Source: Faecalitalea sp. UBA4312
GTDB taxonomy: Bacteria; Bacillota_I; Bacilli_A; Erysipelotrichales; Erysipelotrichaceae
Direction: 5' to 3'
Assembly: GCA_002394635.1 (NCBI GenBank)
Contig: DGUK01000015.1
Coordinates: forward strand, 1 to 64,000
Length of the DNA: 64,000 bases
The notes below the pieces were generated by a model. The model had not been told where the DNA came from. It did no database searches and saw only the letters and a list, made by a program, of their open reading frames with translations. Shown here piece by piece: positions 1 to 8,628 of the stretch (positions are counted from its first letter, which is position 1; every line of letters starts with the position of its first letter). The translations under genes and the position numbers were made by a program.

Positions 1-640
1 TAGCTGCATCGATACCAGCGATGTTAGAAACACCTTCCATCTTAATGAAAGCCGCTTCGTTGATCATAGGAACCAAAATACGGTTTACTACGAATCCGGC
101 AGCTTCATTAACCTGTACCGGAGTTTTTCCGATTTCTACAGAAATCTCTTTAATTTTTTCAACAACTTCTGCAGGCGTATTAACACCAGCGATAACTTCG
201 ATCAGTTTCATACGATCAGCTGGGTTAAAGAAATGCATACCAACAACCGGACGATTTACACCCTTACCGATTTCAGTAATGGATAAAGAAGAAGTGTTAG
301 AAGCGAAGATCGTTTCTTCTTTACAAATTGCATCCAATTCTTTGAAAGTGTTCTGTTTAACACCCATGTCTTCAAATGCAGCTTCAACGATTAAATCTGC
401 ATCTGCGCATAAGTCTTCTTTCAATCCTGGAGTAATAGAAGCCAAAATAGCATCTACTTTTTCCTGGGACATTTTTCCTTTGGAAACTAAACGAGCATAT
501 CCTTTAGCGATTTTTTCTTTTCCGCCTTCGGCCCATTCCTGTTTAATATCACATAAAGCTACAGTGTATCCTTCTACCTGTGCGAAAGCTTTAGCGATAC
601 CCTGGCCCATTGTACCGGCACCAATAATTCCAACTTTCAT
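1..640 (-). CDS. hbd: 3-hydroxybutyryl-CoA dehydrogenase, partial (C-terminus off left edge)
   Basis: NAD(P)-dependent oxidation/reduction of 3-hydroxybutyryl-CoA and acetoacetyl-CoA, cytosolic, central to butyrate-type fermentation. The 213 visible residues start MKVGIIGAGTMGQGIA, a Rossmann GxGxxG at the extreme N-terminus, and include VVGMHFFNPADRMKLIEVI and VNEAAGFVVNRIL, both typical of the HAD/Hbd family. The start ATG at 640 has a GGAG Shine-Dalgarno (SD). It follows etfA by 25 nt and is the distal visible gene of bcd-etfB-etfA-hbd. The usual family length is about 280, so roughly 70 residues are missing beyond base 1. A crt gene is not in view. Confidence 0.96.
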   Translation of the reverse strand, partial: MKVGIIGAGTMGQGIAKAFAQVEGYTVALCDIKQEWAEGGKEKIAKGYARLVSKGKMSQEKVDAILASITPGLKEDLCADADLIVEAAFEDMGVKQNTFKELDAICKEETIFASNTSSLSITEIGKGVNRPVVGMHFFNPADRMKLIEVIAGVNTPAEVVEKIKEISVEIGKTPVQVNEAAGFVVNRILVPMINEAAFIKMEGVSNIAGIDAA

Positions 641-665
641 TTTTTTGATCTCCTTTTTAAATTCA

Positions 666-1697
666 TTATTCAGCTTTAGCAGCTTTAATAGCTTCTACCA
701 ATAAAGGCAGGACTTTTTCTACATCACCAACGAATCCCATGTTAGAAATCGAGAAGATTTCTGCCTGAGGGTCACGGTTGATGGAGATAATCATATCTGA
801 TTTATCCATACCAGCGCAGTGCTGTACAGCACCAGAAATACCACAAGCGATGTATAAGGACGGACGAACTGTTTTACCAGTCTGACCTACCTGACGTTCT
901 TTCGGCAGGAATCCATCTTCTACAACAGCACGAGAGCAAGCAACAACGCCGCCTAATTCATCCGCAACAGCCTGTACTAAGTCCAAGCATCCTTCAGCGC
1001 CACGTCCGGCACCAACAAGAATGTCAGCTTTCGTGATATCTACGTCAGCTTTTGCTTTTTCAATAACTTTTTCTACAAATACTTCAGGATCTGTTGTTGT
1101 CCATACAGGTTTAAATTCTTCAACTTCACCAGTACGTGTTTCATCACTTGGTGCCATTTCGAATACCTTCGGACGAATTGTAGCCATCTGAGGCCGAGTA
1201 TCTTTACATACGATTGTACCGAATAAGTTACCACCGAATGTAGGACGAGTAACATCTAACAGAGATTCTCCTGTTTTTTCAGCCCATTCAGTATCTACTT
1301 CGATCTTAGTAGCATCTGCAGTCAGACCGACATTGATACGAGCGGCAACACGCGGAGCCAGGTCACGTCCTAATGTTGTTGCACCAGTCAGGAAAGAATC
1401 TGGTTTGTATTTCAAAATAACCTGTGTCAATGCATCTGCATAGAACTGAGTTGAATAATCCTTCAACAAATCGTCATCTACAACGATTACTTTATCTGCA
1501 CCATGAACGATTACGTCCTGTGCTTTATCTTTTACATCTTTACCTAGCAAAACACCAACTACTTTGTATCCAAAACTAGGAATAGAAGCAACCAGCTTTC
1601 TTGCCTCTGAAATCAGTTCATAACCAACTTCAGCAATGTTTCCATTTTCCTGCTCTACAAACACGAAAATGTCCTTATATTCTTCAAATTTAGCCAT
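666..1697 (-). CDS. etfA: Electron transfer flavoprotein alpha subunit
   Basis: Alpha subunit of the ETF heterodimer; binds FAD and exchanges electrons with the acyl-CoA dehydrogenase encoded two genes upstream. The 343 residues contain the C-terminal FAD domain with GQTGKTVRPSLYIACGISG and the run IISINRDPQAEIF, both ETF-alpha signatures. It lies 14 nt after etfB and 25 nt before hbd in one operon. In anaerobes an EtfAB-Bcd complex of this arrangement is known to bifurcate electrons from NADH to crotonyl-CoA and ferredoxin; I infer the same here from gene order, not from diagnostic residues. Confidence 0.97.
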   Translation of the reverse strand: MAKFEEYKDIFVFVEQENGNIAEVGYELISEARKLVASIPSFGYKVVGVLLGKDVKDKAQDVIVHGADKVIVVDDDLLKDYSTQFYADALTQVILKYKPDSFLTGATTLGRDLAPRVAARINVGLTADATKIEVDTEWAEKTGESLLDVTRPTFGGNLFGTIVCKDTRPQMATIRPKVFEMAPSDETRTGEVEEFKPVWTTTDPEVFVEKVIEKAKADVDITKADILVGAGRGAEGCLDLVQAVADELGGVVACSRAVVEDGFLPKERQVGQTGKTVRPSLYIACGISGAVQHCAGMDKSDMIISINRDPQAEIFSISNMGFVGDVEKVLPLLVEAIKAAKAE

Positions 1698-1711
1698 TCT
1701 GTTTCTCCCTC

Positions 1712-2506
1712 CTATTTCGTAATGATTTGCTTTTCTTTCAAAGTCTTCGCAATCATTGTAGCAGTTTCCTGCTCAGACAAGTTATAAGTATTTGTTTCAG
1801 CAGAAACATCCTTCGTGAATGTACGTTTTACGCTTGTAGGAGATCCGGCAAATCCAACCAGAGATGGATCTAAACCTAAATCAGCATTTGTCATAACTTT
1901 TACTTTATCTTCCTTCATTAAGTCAACGATATCGTTGCAGTTCATGAAGCGTGGTGTATTCATTCCAGATAAAGTAGTTAATACGCATGGTAGTTTACAT
2001 GTGATGATCTGATCAACATCATCTAATGCTTTTTTAACTGTAATTTTACCATCTTCAATTTTAATGATTTCATCAACATAAGTAATCTGAGGAACACCTA
2101 AACGTTCTGCAGTTTGAGGACCAACCTGTGCTGTATCACCATCGATAGCCTGACGGCCGGCAATGACAAGGTCGAATCCAACTTTTTCCAAAGCAGCAGC
2201 TAATGCACGGCTTGTTGCACAAGTGTCTGAACCACCTAATACACGGTCAGTTAACAATACACCATTGTCCGCACCACGAGCGATACTTTCGTCCAACATT
2301 TCTTTAGCTTTTGGTAAACCCATTGTCATAACAGTGATTTCGATAGAAGGATCTGCATCCTTTAATTGTAAAGCGGCTTCCAAACCAGCTAAGTCATCTG
2401 GGTTTGTGATAGCAGGAACACCATCACGAATTAATGCACCAGTATTCTTATCAACACTGATTTCAGTTGAATCTGGTACTTGTTTTTCAAGAACGACGAT
2501 TTTCAT
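1712..2506 (-). CDS. etfB: Electron transfer flavoprotein beta subunit
   Basis: Beta subunit of ETF, partner of the adjacent etfA product. The 264 residues begin MKIVVLEKQVPDSTEI and carry the ETF-beta signature region VIAGRQAIDGDTAQVGPQ, where nucleotide or FAD binds. Full length for the family. It is 18 nt downstream of bcd and directly precedes etfA, the usual bcd-etfB-etfA order of butyrate producers. In the bifurcating members of this family the beta subunit holds the bifurcating FAD; whether this one does cannot be settled by reading alone. Confidence 0.97.
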   Translation of the reverse strand: MKIVVLEKQVPDSTEISVDKNTGALIRDGVPAITNPDDLAGLEAALQLKDADPSIEITVMTMGLPKAKEMLDESIARGADNGVLLTDRVLGGSDTCATSRALAAALEKVGFDLVIAGRQAIDGDTAQVGPQTAERLGVPQITYVDEIIKIEDGKITVKKALDDVDQIITCKLPCVLTTLSGMNTPRFMNCNDIVDLMKEDKVKVMTNADLGLDPSLVGFAGSPTSVKRTFTKDVSAETNTYNLSEQETATMIAKTLKEKQIITK

Positions 2507-2524
2507 ATCTTTTCAATCCTTTCC

Positions 2525-3667
2525 TTATCGCAGCATTGCACCTGAAATTACCATACGTTGTACTTCACTTGTACCTTCGTAGATTTCAGTAATCTTAGCA
2601 TCTCTGAACATTCTTTCAACTGGTAAGTCACGAGTATAACCGTAGCCACCCATCAACTGGATTGCTTTCGTCGTAACATCCATAGCGACTTCCGCTGCAA
2701 ACAATTTAGCTTCGGCTGCCAATACCGTGTAAGGTTCACCGTTTTCTTTAGCCATTGCAGCTTTATAAACCATTAAACGAGCTGCATCAACCTGAGTCTG
2801 CATATTAGCTAACTGGAACTGTGTGTTCTGGAAAGCAGCAATCGGACGTTTAAACTGTTTACGAGCTTTTACATAAGGAATGACTTCGTCAATAGCACCC
2901 TGAGCAATACCTAATGCCTGGGCAGCGATACCAATACGGCCACCATCCAGAGTCTGCATGGCAATACGGAAACCTTTACCTTCTTTACCTAATAAGTTTT
3001 CTTTAGGAATACGTACGTTGTTGAAAATTAACTCACGAGTAGCCGATCCACGGATACCAAGTTTCTTTTCGTGAAGACCGAAAGTAAATCCTTCCCAGTC
3101 CTTTTCTACGATAAATGCGGAGATACCACGAGTTCCCTGTGATTTGTCTGTCATAGCGAAGATAATATAAACATCCGCTTCACCGGCATTCGTGATAAAG
3201 ATCTTTGTACCATTCAGAATATAATCGCCATTTTCATCTTTAACAGCTGTGGTCTGCTGGCTGGCAGCATCTGTACCTGCGTTCGGTTCAGTCAAACCAA
3301 AAGCAGCCAGTTTTTTTCCAGTACATAAATCAGTCAAATATTTTTCTTTCTGTTCTGGTGTACCAAACTGAGCGATTGGCCAAGTACCCAAAGATGTGTG
3401 AGCACTTAAAATAACTCCCGTTGTAGCACATGTTTTAGACAATTCTTCAACTGCCAGGATGTAACTTAAATAGTCTGCCCCTGCTCCACCGTATTCGCGC
3501 GGATAAGGAATTCCTAACATTTTTGCCTGACGCATTGCTTCAACAGATTCTGTAGCGAATCTTTCTTGTTCATCGACATCAGCGGCATTTTCTTTAACTA
3601 CACCGTTGGCTACTTCTCTGAACAACTTCTGCATCATTTTTTGTTGTTCTGTCAAATTGAAATCCAT
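2525..3667 (-). CDS. bcd: Butyryl-CoA dehydrogenase (short-chain acyl-CoA dehydrogenase)
   Basis: FAD enzyme reducing crotonyl-CoA to butyryl-CoA with electrons from EtfAB. The 380 residues have the N-terminal helical domain, the middle beta domain with AAFGLTEPNAGTDA, and the C-terminal helical domain with QLMGGYGYTRDLPVERMFRDAKI and YEGTSEVQRM; the glutamate of YEGT is the expected catalytic base. First gene of the bcd-etfB-etfA-hbd operon. It is preceded by a TTGACG-N17-TAAAAT promoter and a Rex-like site shared with divergent thlA. Confidence 0.96.
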   Translation of the reverse strand: MDFNLTEQQKMMQKLFREVANGVVKENAADVDEQERFATESVEAMRQAKMLGIPYPREYGGAGADYLSYILAVEELSKTCATTGVILSAHTSLGTWPIAQFGTPEQKEKYLTDLCTGKKLAAFGLTEPNAGTDAASQQTTAVKDENGDYILNGTKIFITNAGEADVYIIFAMTDKSQGTRGISAFIVEKDWEGFTFGLHEKKLGIRGSATRELIFNNVRIPKENLLGKEGKGFRIAMQTLDGGRIGIAAQALGIAQGAIDEVIPYVKARKQFKRPIAAFQNTQFQLANMQTQVDAARLMVYKAAMAKENGEPYTVLAAEAKLFAAEVAMDVTTKAIQLMGGYGYTRDLPVERMFRDAKITEIYEGTSEVQRMVISGAMLR

Positions 3668-3746
3668 AAATTGAAGTTCTCCTTTCCTTCTATATCAACT
3701 TCAAGATATTTTCTGGGAAACATTATAGTTTTTCCCATACATTTTT

Positions 3747-3775
3747 ATTTTACATAGTTTTAAAAACAACGTCAA
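3747..3775 (-). promoter_or_regulatory. Promoter of bcd-etfBA-hbd
   Basis: On the minus strand TTGACG (3770-3775), a 17-nt spacer and TAAAAT (3747-3752) form a near-consensus sigma-A promoter, putting the transcription start near 3740 and leaving a leader of about 75 nt before bcd. Confidence 0.7.
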
Positions 3776-3780
3776 TGTAT

Positions 3781-3798
3781 TTGTGAATTATTTTACAA
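3781..3798. promoter_or_regulatory. Rex-like redox operator between bcd and thlA
   Basis: An 18-bp imperfect palindrome, TTGTGAATTATTTTACAA, resembles the Rex consensus TTGTGAA-N4-TTCACAA. It lies 6 bp upstream of the bcd -35 box and about 50 bp upstream of the thlA -35 box. Half-sites TTCACAA follow at 3819-3825 and 3835-3841. Rex senses NADH/NAD and is known to repress thl and bcd operons in clostridia; its use here is inferred. Confidence 0.5.
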
Positions 3799-3846
3799 AT
3801 GCGAAATTTTTCTCATATTTCACAAGTTAATTTTTTCACAAAGTCG

Positions 3847-3875
3847 TTGACATAGCTATTTTGATAGATTAATAT
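3847..3875 (+). promoter_or_regulatory. Promoter of thlA
   Basis: TTGACA (3847-3852), 17-nt spacer, TAATAT (3870-3875) on the plus strand. The -35 is perfect. The predicted start is near 3882, giving a leader of about 38 nt with an AGAGGA SD before the thlA ATG. Confidence 0.7.
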
Positions 3876-3919
3876 GAATGCGTTAAAACTTGAATATATA
3901 CAAGTAGAAAGAGGATAAA

Positions 3920-5125
3920 ATGAGAAAATCGTATATTGTAGCTGCTAAACGAAGTGCAATCGGTACTTTCATGGGCAGTCTTACAAATGTGGATGTAGCT
4001 ACTATGGGTGCTACAGTATTAAAAGAAACAATCAAGGAAGCCAATATTGATCCGGCTAACATCGATGAAGTGATCATCGGTAATGTTATTGCAGCCGGAC
4101 TAGGACAGAACATTGCCCGTAAAGTAGCTTTTGAAGCCGGTATTCCTGTGGAGGTGTGTGCCCAATCTATCAACATGTTATGTGGGTCCGGATTAAAAGC
4201 TATAATTGAAGCTGTATTACGTATTCAGGCAAACTGGGGCGATTTATTTGTAGCCGGTGGTGTTGAATCCATGTCCTTAGCCCCTTACCTGATCAGTGCG
4301 AAGAATCGTACAGGTTCCAAAATGGGAGCACAGACAATGGTCGATTCCATGTTATATGATGGTTTAACAGATTCTATGTATGGAATTCATATGGGAGAAA
4401 CGGCAGAAAACATTGCTGAAAAATATAATATCTCTAGAGAAGCGCAGGATGAACTGGCATTAGCTAGCCAGCAAAAAGCCATTGCAGCGATTGAATCCGG
4501 ACGTTTTAAAGATGAAATCGTTCCGATTACTTATAAAACACGTAAAGGAGAAGTTGTATTCGATACAGATGAGCATCCTAGATCTACTTCTATGGAAAAA
4601 CTAGCAAAATTACGTCCTGCTTTCCGTAAAGGTGGAACCGTAACGGCTGGTAATGCATCCGGTATCAACGATGGTGCTTCTTTTACGATCATCGCTAGTG
4701 AAGATGCAGTTAAAAAATACAACTTAAAGCCGATTGCTGAAATCGTTGGTTTCGGACAAGGCGGAGTAGATCCTAGAACGATGGGTCTTGGCCCTACACC
4801 GGCTATTCTCAATGCGCTGGAATACTGCGGAAGAGATATCAACGATATGGAATTGGTAGAACTGAACGAAGCCTTTGCCGCCCAAGCATTAGGTGTTCTG
4901 CATGAACTGGAAGAAAAGACAGATATGAACCGTGAAGAATTTGTCAAGAAGATGAATGTAAACGGTGGAGCTATCGCTCTTGGTCATCCGGTCGGTGCTT
5001 CCGGTAACCGTATTGTTGTTACATTATTACATGAAATGAAAAAACGTGGACTTAAGACCGGTTTAGCTTCATTATGTATCGGTGGTGGTATGGGTACTGC
5101 CCTGATCGTAGATATGTGTGAATAA
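3920..5125 (+). CDS. thlA: Acetyl-CoA C-acetyltransferase (thiolase)
   Basis: Condenses two acetyl-CoA to acetoacetyl-CoA, the entry step to the butyrate pathway completed by Hbd and Bcd encoded opposite. The 401 residues show the full thiolase triad: Cys88 in NMLCGSGLKA, His356 in NGGAIALGHPVGASG and Cys386 in LCIGGGMG. SD AGAGGA precedes the ATG. It stands alone on the plus strand, diverging from the bcd operon, with which it shares a 252-bp regulatory gap. It ends in a long-loop hairpin terminator. Confidence 0.97.
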   Translation: MRKSYIVAAKRSAIGTFMGSLTNVDVATMGATVLKETIKEANIDPANIDEVIIGNVIAAGLGQNIARKVAFEAGIPVEVCAQSINMLCGSGLKAIIEAVLRIQANWGDLFVAGGVESMSLAPYLISAKNRTGSKMGAQTMVDSMLYDGLTDSMYGIHMGETAENIAEKYNISREAQDELALASQQKAIAAIESGRFKDEIVPITYKTRKGEVVFDTDEHPRSTSMEKLAKLRPAFRKGGTVTAGNASGINDGASFTIIASEDAVKKYNLKPIAEIVGFGQGGVDPRTMGLGPTPAILNALEYCGRDINDMELVELNEAFAAQALGVLHELEEKTDMNREEFVKKMNVNGGAIALGHPVGASGNRIVVTLLHEMKKRGLKTGLASLCIGGGMGTALIVDMCE

Positions 5126-5137
5126 TCTTTAGAAATT

Positions 5138-5195
5138 AAAAGAATCGCTCGATGAACTATCCCCATTAAAGGAGAATTCATAAGCGATTCTTTTT
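5138..5195. terminator. Bidirectional terminator between thlA and the DUF218 gene
   Basis: Arms AAAAGAATCGCT (5138-5149) and AGCGATTCTTTT (5183-5194) form a 12-bp stem with a long loop of about 33 nt, followed by T on the plus strand. It also serves the convergent gene ending at 5194. Confidence 0.6.
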
Positions 5196-5931
5196 ATATG
5201 TTTCCACATAATTTATCTTTGATGATGGCAAAAAATTCACGAACCATATTAGTCACCAGATAGAGATAGCTGGAGCGGGCTGCCAGTCCTTCCACTCTTT
5301 TATACCCTGCTTTTTTGGCAATTCTGACACTACGATACACATGAAAATTACTGGTGACTACGGCAACAGAATCTACATTCGGAAGCAGTTTTTTACTAAA
5401 GGTCAGATTTTCTACTGTATTTGTCGATTGGTCTTCTACCAATATTTTCTTTTCATCCATTCCTTTTTCAACAAGGTATTGTTTCATGATGCTTGCTTCT
5501 GTATCTGGTTCATTCTGTCCTTGTCCACCGGACACGACACATAGAACATCCGGATGCAAATCCCAATACGCTTTGGCGGCATCCAGGCGATACGCTAAAG
5601 AACGACACGGACCATATGAATGCACTTGTGCACCTAAGATGATCATTGCATCGACCGGTTGATCGAGCTTTTTTAAAAAGCAATACAGTATTCTTATTTC
5701 AATAATCAAGAACAGAGAGAGAAACGCAATAAGAGGAATATAGATCATCGGGTACCTAAAATAGTTTTGTCCGAACAATATACATAAACCACATATAAGC
5801 CAGAACATATAAAACCGGCTTCCGCTTCTGGCCGAACAAACAATAATTCCATATAAGATGCAGCCCCATCCGATCAAAGTCAACATATGTATATGATACA
5901 TGAATTTGTAGATAAAAAAAGGGAAAACCAT
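5194..5931 (-). CDS. Membrane-anchored DUF218 (YdcF/ElyC/SanA-like) protein
   Basis: The 245 residues open with three hydrophobic segments (about residues 12-30, 40-55 and 60-85), then a DUF218 domain starting DAMIILGAQVHSYGPCRSLAYRLDAA and containing VVSGGQGQNEPDTEA and VTSNFHVYRSVRIAKKAGY. DUF218 proteins such as SanA and ElyC act in envelope or vancomycin-sensitivity phenotypes, but the chemistry is unsettled. It follows the pfkB-type gene by 11 nt, so cotranscription with the kinase and symporter is likely. ATG at 5931 has an AGGG SD. I assign no specific substrate. Confidence 0.8.
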   Translation of the reverse strand: MVFPFFIYKFMYHIHMLTLIGWGCILYGIIVCSARSGSRFYMFWLICGLCILFGQNYFRYPMIYIPLIAFLSLFLIIEIRILYCFLKKLDQPVDAMIILGAQVHSYGPCRSLAYRLDAAKAYWDLHPDVLCVVSGGQGQNEPDTEASIMKQYLVEKGMDEKKILVEDQSTNTVENLTFSKKLLPNVDSVAVVTSNFHVYRSVRIAKKAGYKRVEGLAARSSYLYLVTNMVREFFAIIKDKLCGNI

Positions 5932-5942
5932 GTTCGGTTTCC

Positions 5943-6800
5943 CTAGAAATCTCCTTTGTATATTTCATCCAAGGAAGGAATGGAGGTCATTCCTCCCATT
6001 TTTTCAGTTGATCGTGCCGCCGCATATGACGCTGTTTTTATGATTGTTTCAATATCCCATTGTTGATCCAGACCATAAGCAAAAGCACCATGGAAAATAT
6101 CTCCTGCACCGGTTGTATCGATTGAATGTGCGGGATAGGCAGAGAATGAAACACCGTTATAGATACAGCCCTGGTCACCTAAAGTAAGAATTACATTTCT
6201 ATTGAGTTGCTGCAATTCAGCATATGTATCTTTATTGTATTGATGTTGCGTATATTCCTGGGCAAACTCTTTACTACAAACCAAATAATCACATTGACGT
6301 ATCAGATCGATGGTCTTGGGCTTATATTTATCTCCATCAAATATTTTAATAGAAGCCGGATACCTGTCCAAAGCGTCCATACTGATTCGGATCTCATGGC
6401 CGTCAAACAAGATGACATCAGCAGTATCCGGCCAATGAACGTCTGCCGGTCCTTCTTCGATTTCCAACGGCATGTTCAATATGCTTCGGTCACCGGTTTT
6501 TGTATCCACAAGGATACAGCTCATACTTGTTTGCACCGTTGGATCGATAATCATTGACTGTGTATGTACATGATTGTCTTCTAACAATCGTAATATCTCA
6601 TTACCTATAGCATCTTTTCCGATTCTGGTGATGATCGATACATCGGCATTCCACCGGCCGCATAAGATCATAGCATTCGTAACAGGTCCTCCTGCACAGC
6701 GGATGCTGTTGTAGATACGTTGCTTCCCGTTTTTTGAAAAAGGTTTGACCAGTGGCAAATACACATCAAAAACAGATTGACCGATTCCTAATATTGTCAT
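5943..6800 (-). CDS. PfkB-family carbohydrate/nucleoside kinase
   Basis: Ribokinase-fold kinase of 285 residues. It has an N-terminal GIGQSVFDVYLPL strand, the substrate lid region CAGGPVTNAMILCGRWNADVSIITRIGKDAIG (first PfkB signature), and the second signature DTTGAGDIFHGAFAYGL with the catalytic Asp in GAGD. The sugar or nucleoside is not identifiable. The ATG is preceded by GGAGG formed by the last codons of the upstream symporter gene (…TGGAGG TAA), so the two are translationally close. The cotranscribed AGCS transporter does not obviously supply a PfkB substrate. Confidence 0.87.
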   Translation of the reverse strand: MTILGIGQSVFDVYLPLVKPFSKNGKQRIYNSIRCAGGPVTNAMILCGRWNADVSIITRIGKDAIGNEILRLLEDNHVHTQSMIIDPTVQTSMSCILVDTKTGDRSILNMPLEIEEGPADVHWPDTADVILFDGHEIRISMDALDRYPASIKIFDGDKYKPKTIDLIRQCDYLVCSKEFAQEYTQHQYNKDTYAELQQLNRNVILTLGDQGCIYNGVSFSAYPAHSIDTTGAGDIFHGAFAYGLDQQWDIETIIKTASYAAARSTEKMGGMTSIPSLDEIYKGDF

Positions 6801-6802
6801 AA

Positions 6803-8212
6803 TTACCTCCAGAACTCTACATCATTTACATTCATACCAATACTTTTGGCATAGAATACAGGATTCTTACTATTTTTCTTCTGTTTTTCATAATCTTTTA
6901 AAGCATCAATTGCGTGTTTTCTAAGTATAAAACAAGACGGTAAATTTATCAATGTCATACCACCCATCGTAATATCCGCTAACGCCCAGCAAGCATCCAT
7001 TGGAGCGATTGCTCCCAAAAATATAATGATGATACAGAAGACATAGAAGATGTTCATAAACTTATTGGAAGGCATTTTTTTGTTATTCAAAAAGGCCAGT
7101 GCATTATCCACATAATAAAGGTTACCGATGAGTGTTGTAAAAGCAAATAATACCATCGCAATGGTGATAAAAATAGGTCCCGCCTTTCCAAATACTGTCG
7201 ATAGTGCATTTTGCACATAAGGAGCACCGGATACGTCTACATTCCGTGCTACACCGGAACACAGGCACATCAATCCGGTTGCTGTACATAACAGCATTGT
7301 ATCAATGTACACAGATACGGTCTGCACTAAACCTTGTTTACAAGGATGGGATACATCAGCGGAAGCCGAGGCATTTGGTGCACTACCAACACCAGCCTCG
7401 TTGGAATATAAACCACGTTTGATTCCATAGATCATACAGGATCCGGCAACCCCGCTTAAGATTGCTTTAAAATTAAAAGCATCTTCAAATATCATAGCGA
7501 ACATAGAAGGAATCAGTTGAATGTGGAACAAAATCACAATAATTGAAATCAGTACATAAGCAATCCCCATAAACGGAACGATTACACTGGTTAGCTTCAA
7601 GATCCGATGCCCTCCTCCAAACACACAATATCCGACAAGGATAGCCAATATCAGACCAATGATGATCGGAGTGGTTTTGGGATTATAAAAACTGTATACC
7701 GCAAAAGTAGACTGTAAATTATAAGAACATAGAAGATTAAACCCGAACGCGTAGGTTGCGATCAAAAAAATACAGAATAAAAAGGCAGCAAACCGGTTAT
7801 GCATAGCTATTTCAATATAGTAGGCAGGGCCTCCGTACCCAGATCCGTACTTATCCTTCCGTTTATAGATCTGCGCTAAAGTACTTTCCATGAAGGCAGA
7901 AGAAGCGCCAATAATACACATTAACCACATCCAGAACATAGCGCCCGGTCCACCAAGGCACAGAGCCGTGGATACACCGACAATATTCCCTGTTCCTACG
8001 CGGCTGGCTGTAGATACCATCAGTGCCTGGAAACTCGAAACGGAATCTTTACCAGCGGGAGGTTCCATAATCAAACGTATTGATTCTTTCAAAAGACGCA
8101 ACTGCACAAAATGGGTCTGAACCGTAAAATACAAGCCAGCTACAGCAAGAACGATCAATAGGATCGGATAGTACATGATACTATCGATCTTATTTAAGAT
8201 TTCGACAATCAT
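6803..8212 (-). CDS. Sodium:alanine/glycine symporter (AGCS family)
   Basis: Integral membrane symporter of 469 residues with roughly ten to eleven hydrophobic segments. AGCS-type motifs are GTGNIVGVSTALCLGGPGAMFWMW (amino end, near residue 75), GGPAYYIE and the NEAGVGSAPNASASA loop. Members such as AlsT and DagA take up alanine or glycine with sodium. First gene of a three-gene minus-strand operon with the PfkB kinase and DUF218 protein. SD AAAGGAG lies before the ATG at 8212. A TATAAT box at about 8245 on the minus strand lacks a clear -35 element. Confidence 0.93.
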   Translation of the reverse strand: MIVEILNKIDSIMYYPILLIVLAVAGLYFTVQTHFVQLRLLKESIRLIMEPPAGKDSVSSFQALMVSTASRVGTGNIVGVSTALCLGGPGAMFWMWLMCIIGASSAFMESTLAQIYKRKDKYGSGYGGPAYYIEIAMHNRFAAFLFCIFLIATYAFGFNLLCSYNLQSTFAVYSFYNPKTTPIIIGLILAILVGYCVFGGGHRILKLTSVIVPFMGIAYVLISIIVILFHIQLIPSMFAMIFEDAFNFKAILSGVAGSCMIYGIKRGLYSNEAGVGSAPNASASADVSHPCKQGLVQTVSVYIDTMLLCTATGLMCLCSGVARNVDVSGAPYVQNALSTVFGKAGPIFITIAMVLFAFTTLIGNLYYVDNALAFLNNKKMPSNKFMNIFYVFCIIIIFLGAIAPMDACWALADITMGGMTLINLPSCFILRKHAIDALKDYEKQKKNSKNPVFYAKSIGMNVNDVEFWR

Positions 8213-8263
8213 AATTTAACTCCTTTATTTAATCTTCATTATATGTAATTGTACATGATAAAT

Positions 8264-8292
8264 AAAAAAAATGAGAGGTGTCTCTCATTCTT
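8264..8292 (-). terminator. Terminator of the rimP-rbfA operon
   Basis: On the minus strand the stem AATGAGAG / CTCTCATT with loop ACAC is followed by eight T residues. It overlaps the end of rbfA and isolates the translation operon from the symporter operon 70 nt further on. Confidence 0.85.
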
Positions 8293-8626
8293 TTTCAATA
8301 TTTTTTAATATACCTTCAATTCGATTTCCCTGCTCTAAGCTCTTATCCTGAATAAACACTAATTCCGGCATTTTGCGGATTGTCAGTTTCTTTGCGACAT
8401 TGGACCGTATATATCCTTTTGAATGCTCCAGGACACGAAGTCCGGCATCATTTCTTTCTTGTTTTCCCAAAAAGGATACATACACCTTCGCAATCGATAA
8501 ATCACGGGAAACCTGAACATCCGTTACTGTGACAAATCCAAGCTTAGGGTTTTTCAGCTCGAATTGAAGGATATTGGAAATCTCCCTTTGCAGGATCATT
8601 TCCAGTCGTTCTTGCTTTAAAGACAT
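8285..8626 (-). CDS. rbfA: 30S ribosome-binding factor A
   Basis: Late 30S maturation factor that binds the 16S rRNA helix 1 region. The 113 residues start MSLKQERLEMILQREISNIL and include DVQVSRDLSIAKVYVSFLG, a typical RbfA KH-like core. It starts 3 nt after infB stops and is the last gene of rimP-nusA-ylxR-ylxQ-infB-rbfA. Its stop lies inside the terminator stem. Confidence 0.96.
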   Translation of the reverse strand: MSLKQERLEMILQREISNILQFELKNPKLGFVTVTDVQVSRDLSIAKVYVSFLGKQERNDAGLRVLEHSKGYIRSNVAKKLTIRKMPELVFIQDKSLEQGNRIEGILKNIEKE

Positions 8627-8628
8627 AC

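Noticed and set aside
21-704. Long plus-strand open frame opposite hbd and the etfA end
   Set aside because: It is the shadow of hbd; the product has no domain features, no SD, and the minus-strand frame encodes a clear Hbd.
2163-2582. 139-codon plus-strand frame across etfB and the bcd end
   Set aside because: Antisense shadow of conserved etfB codons; no start signals.
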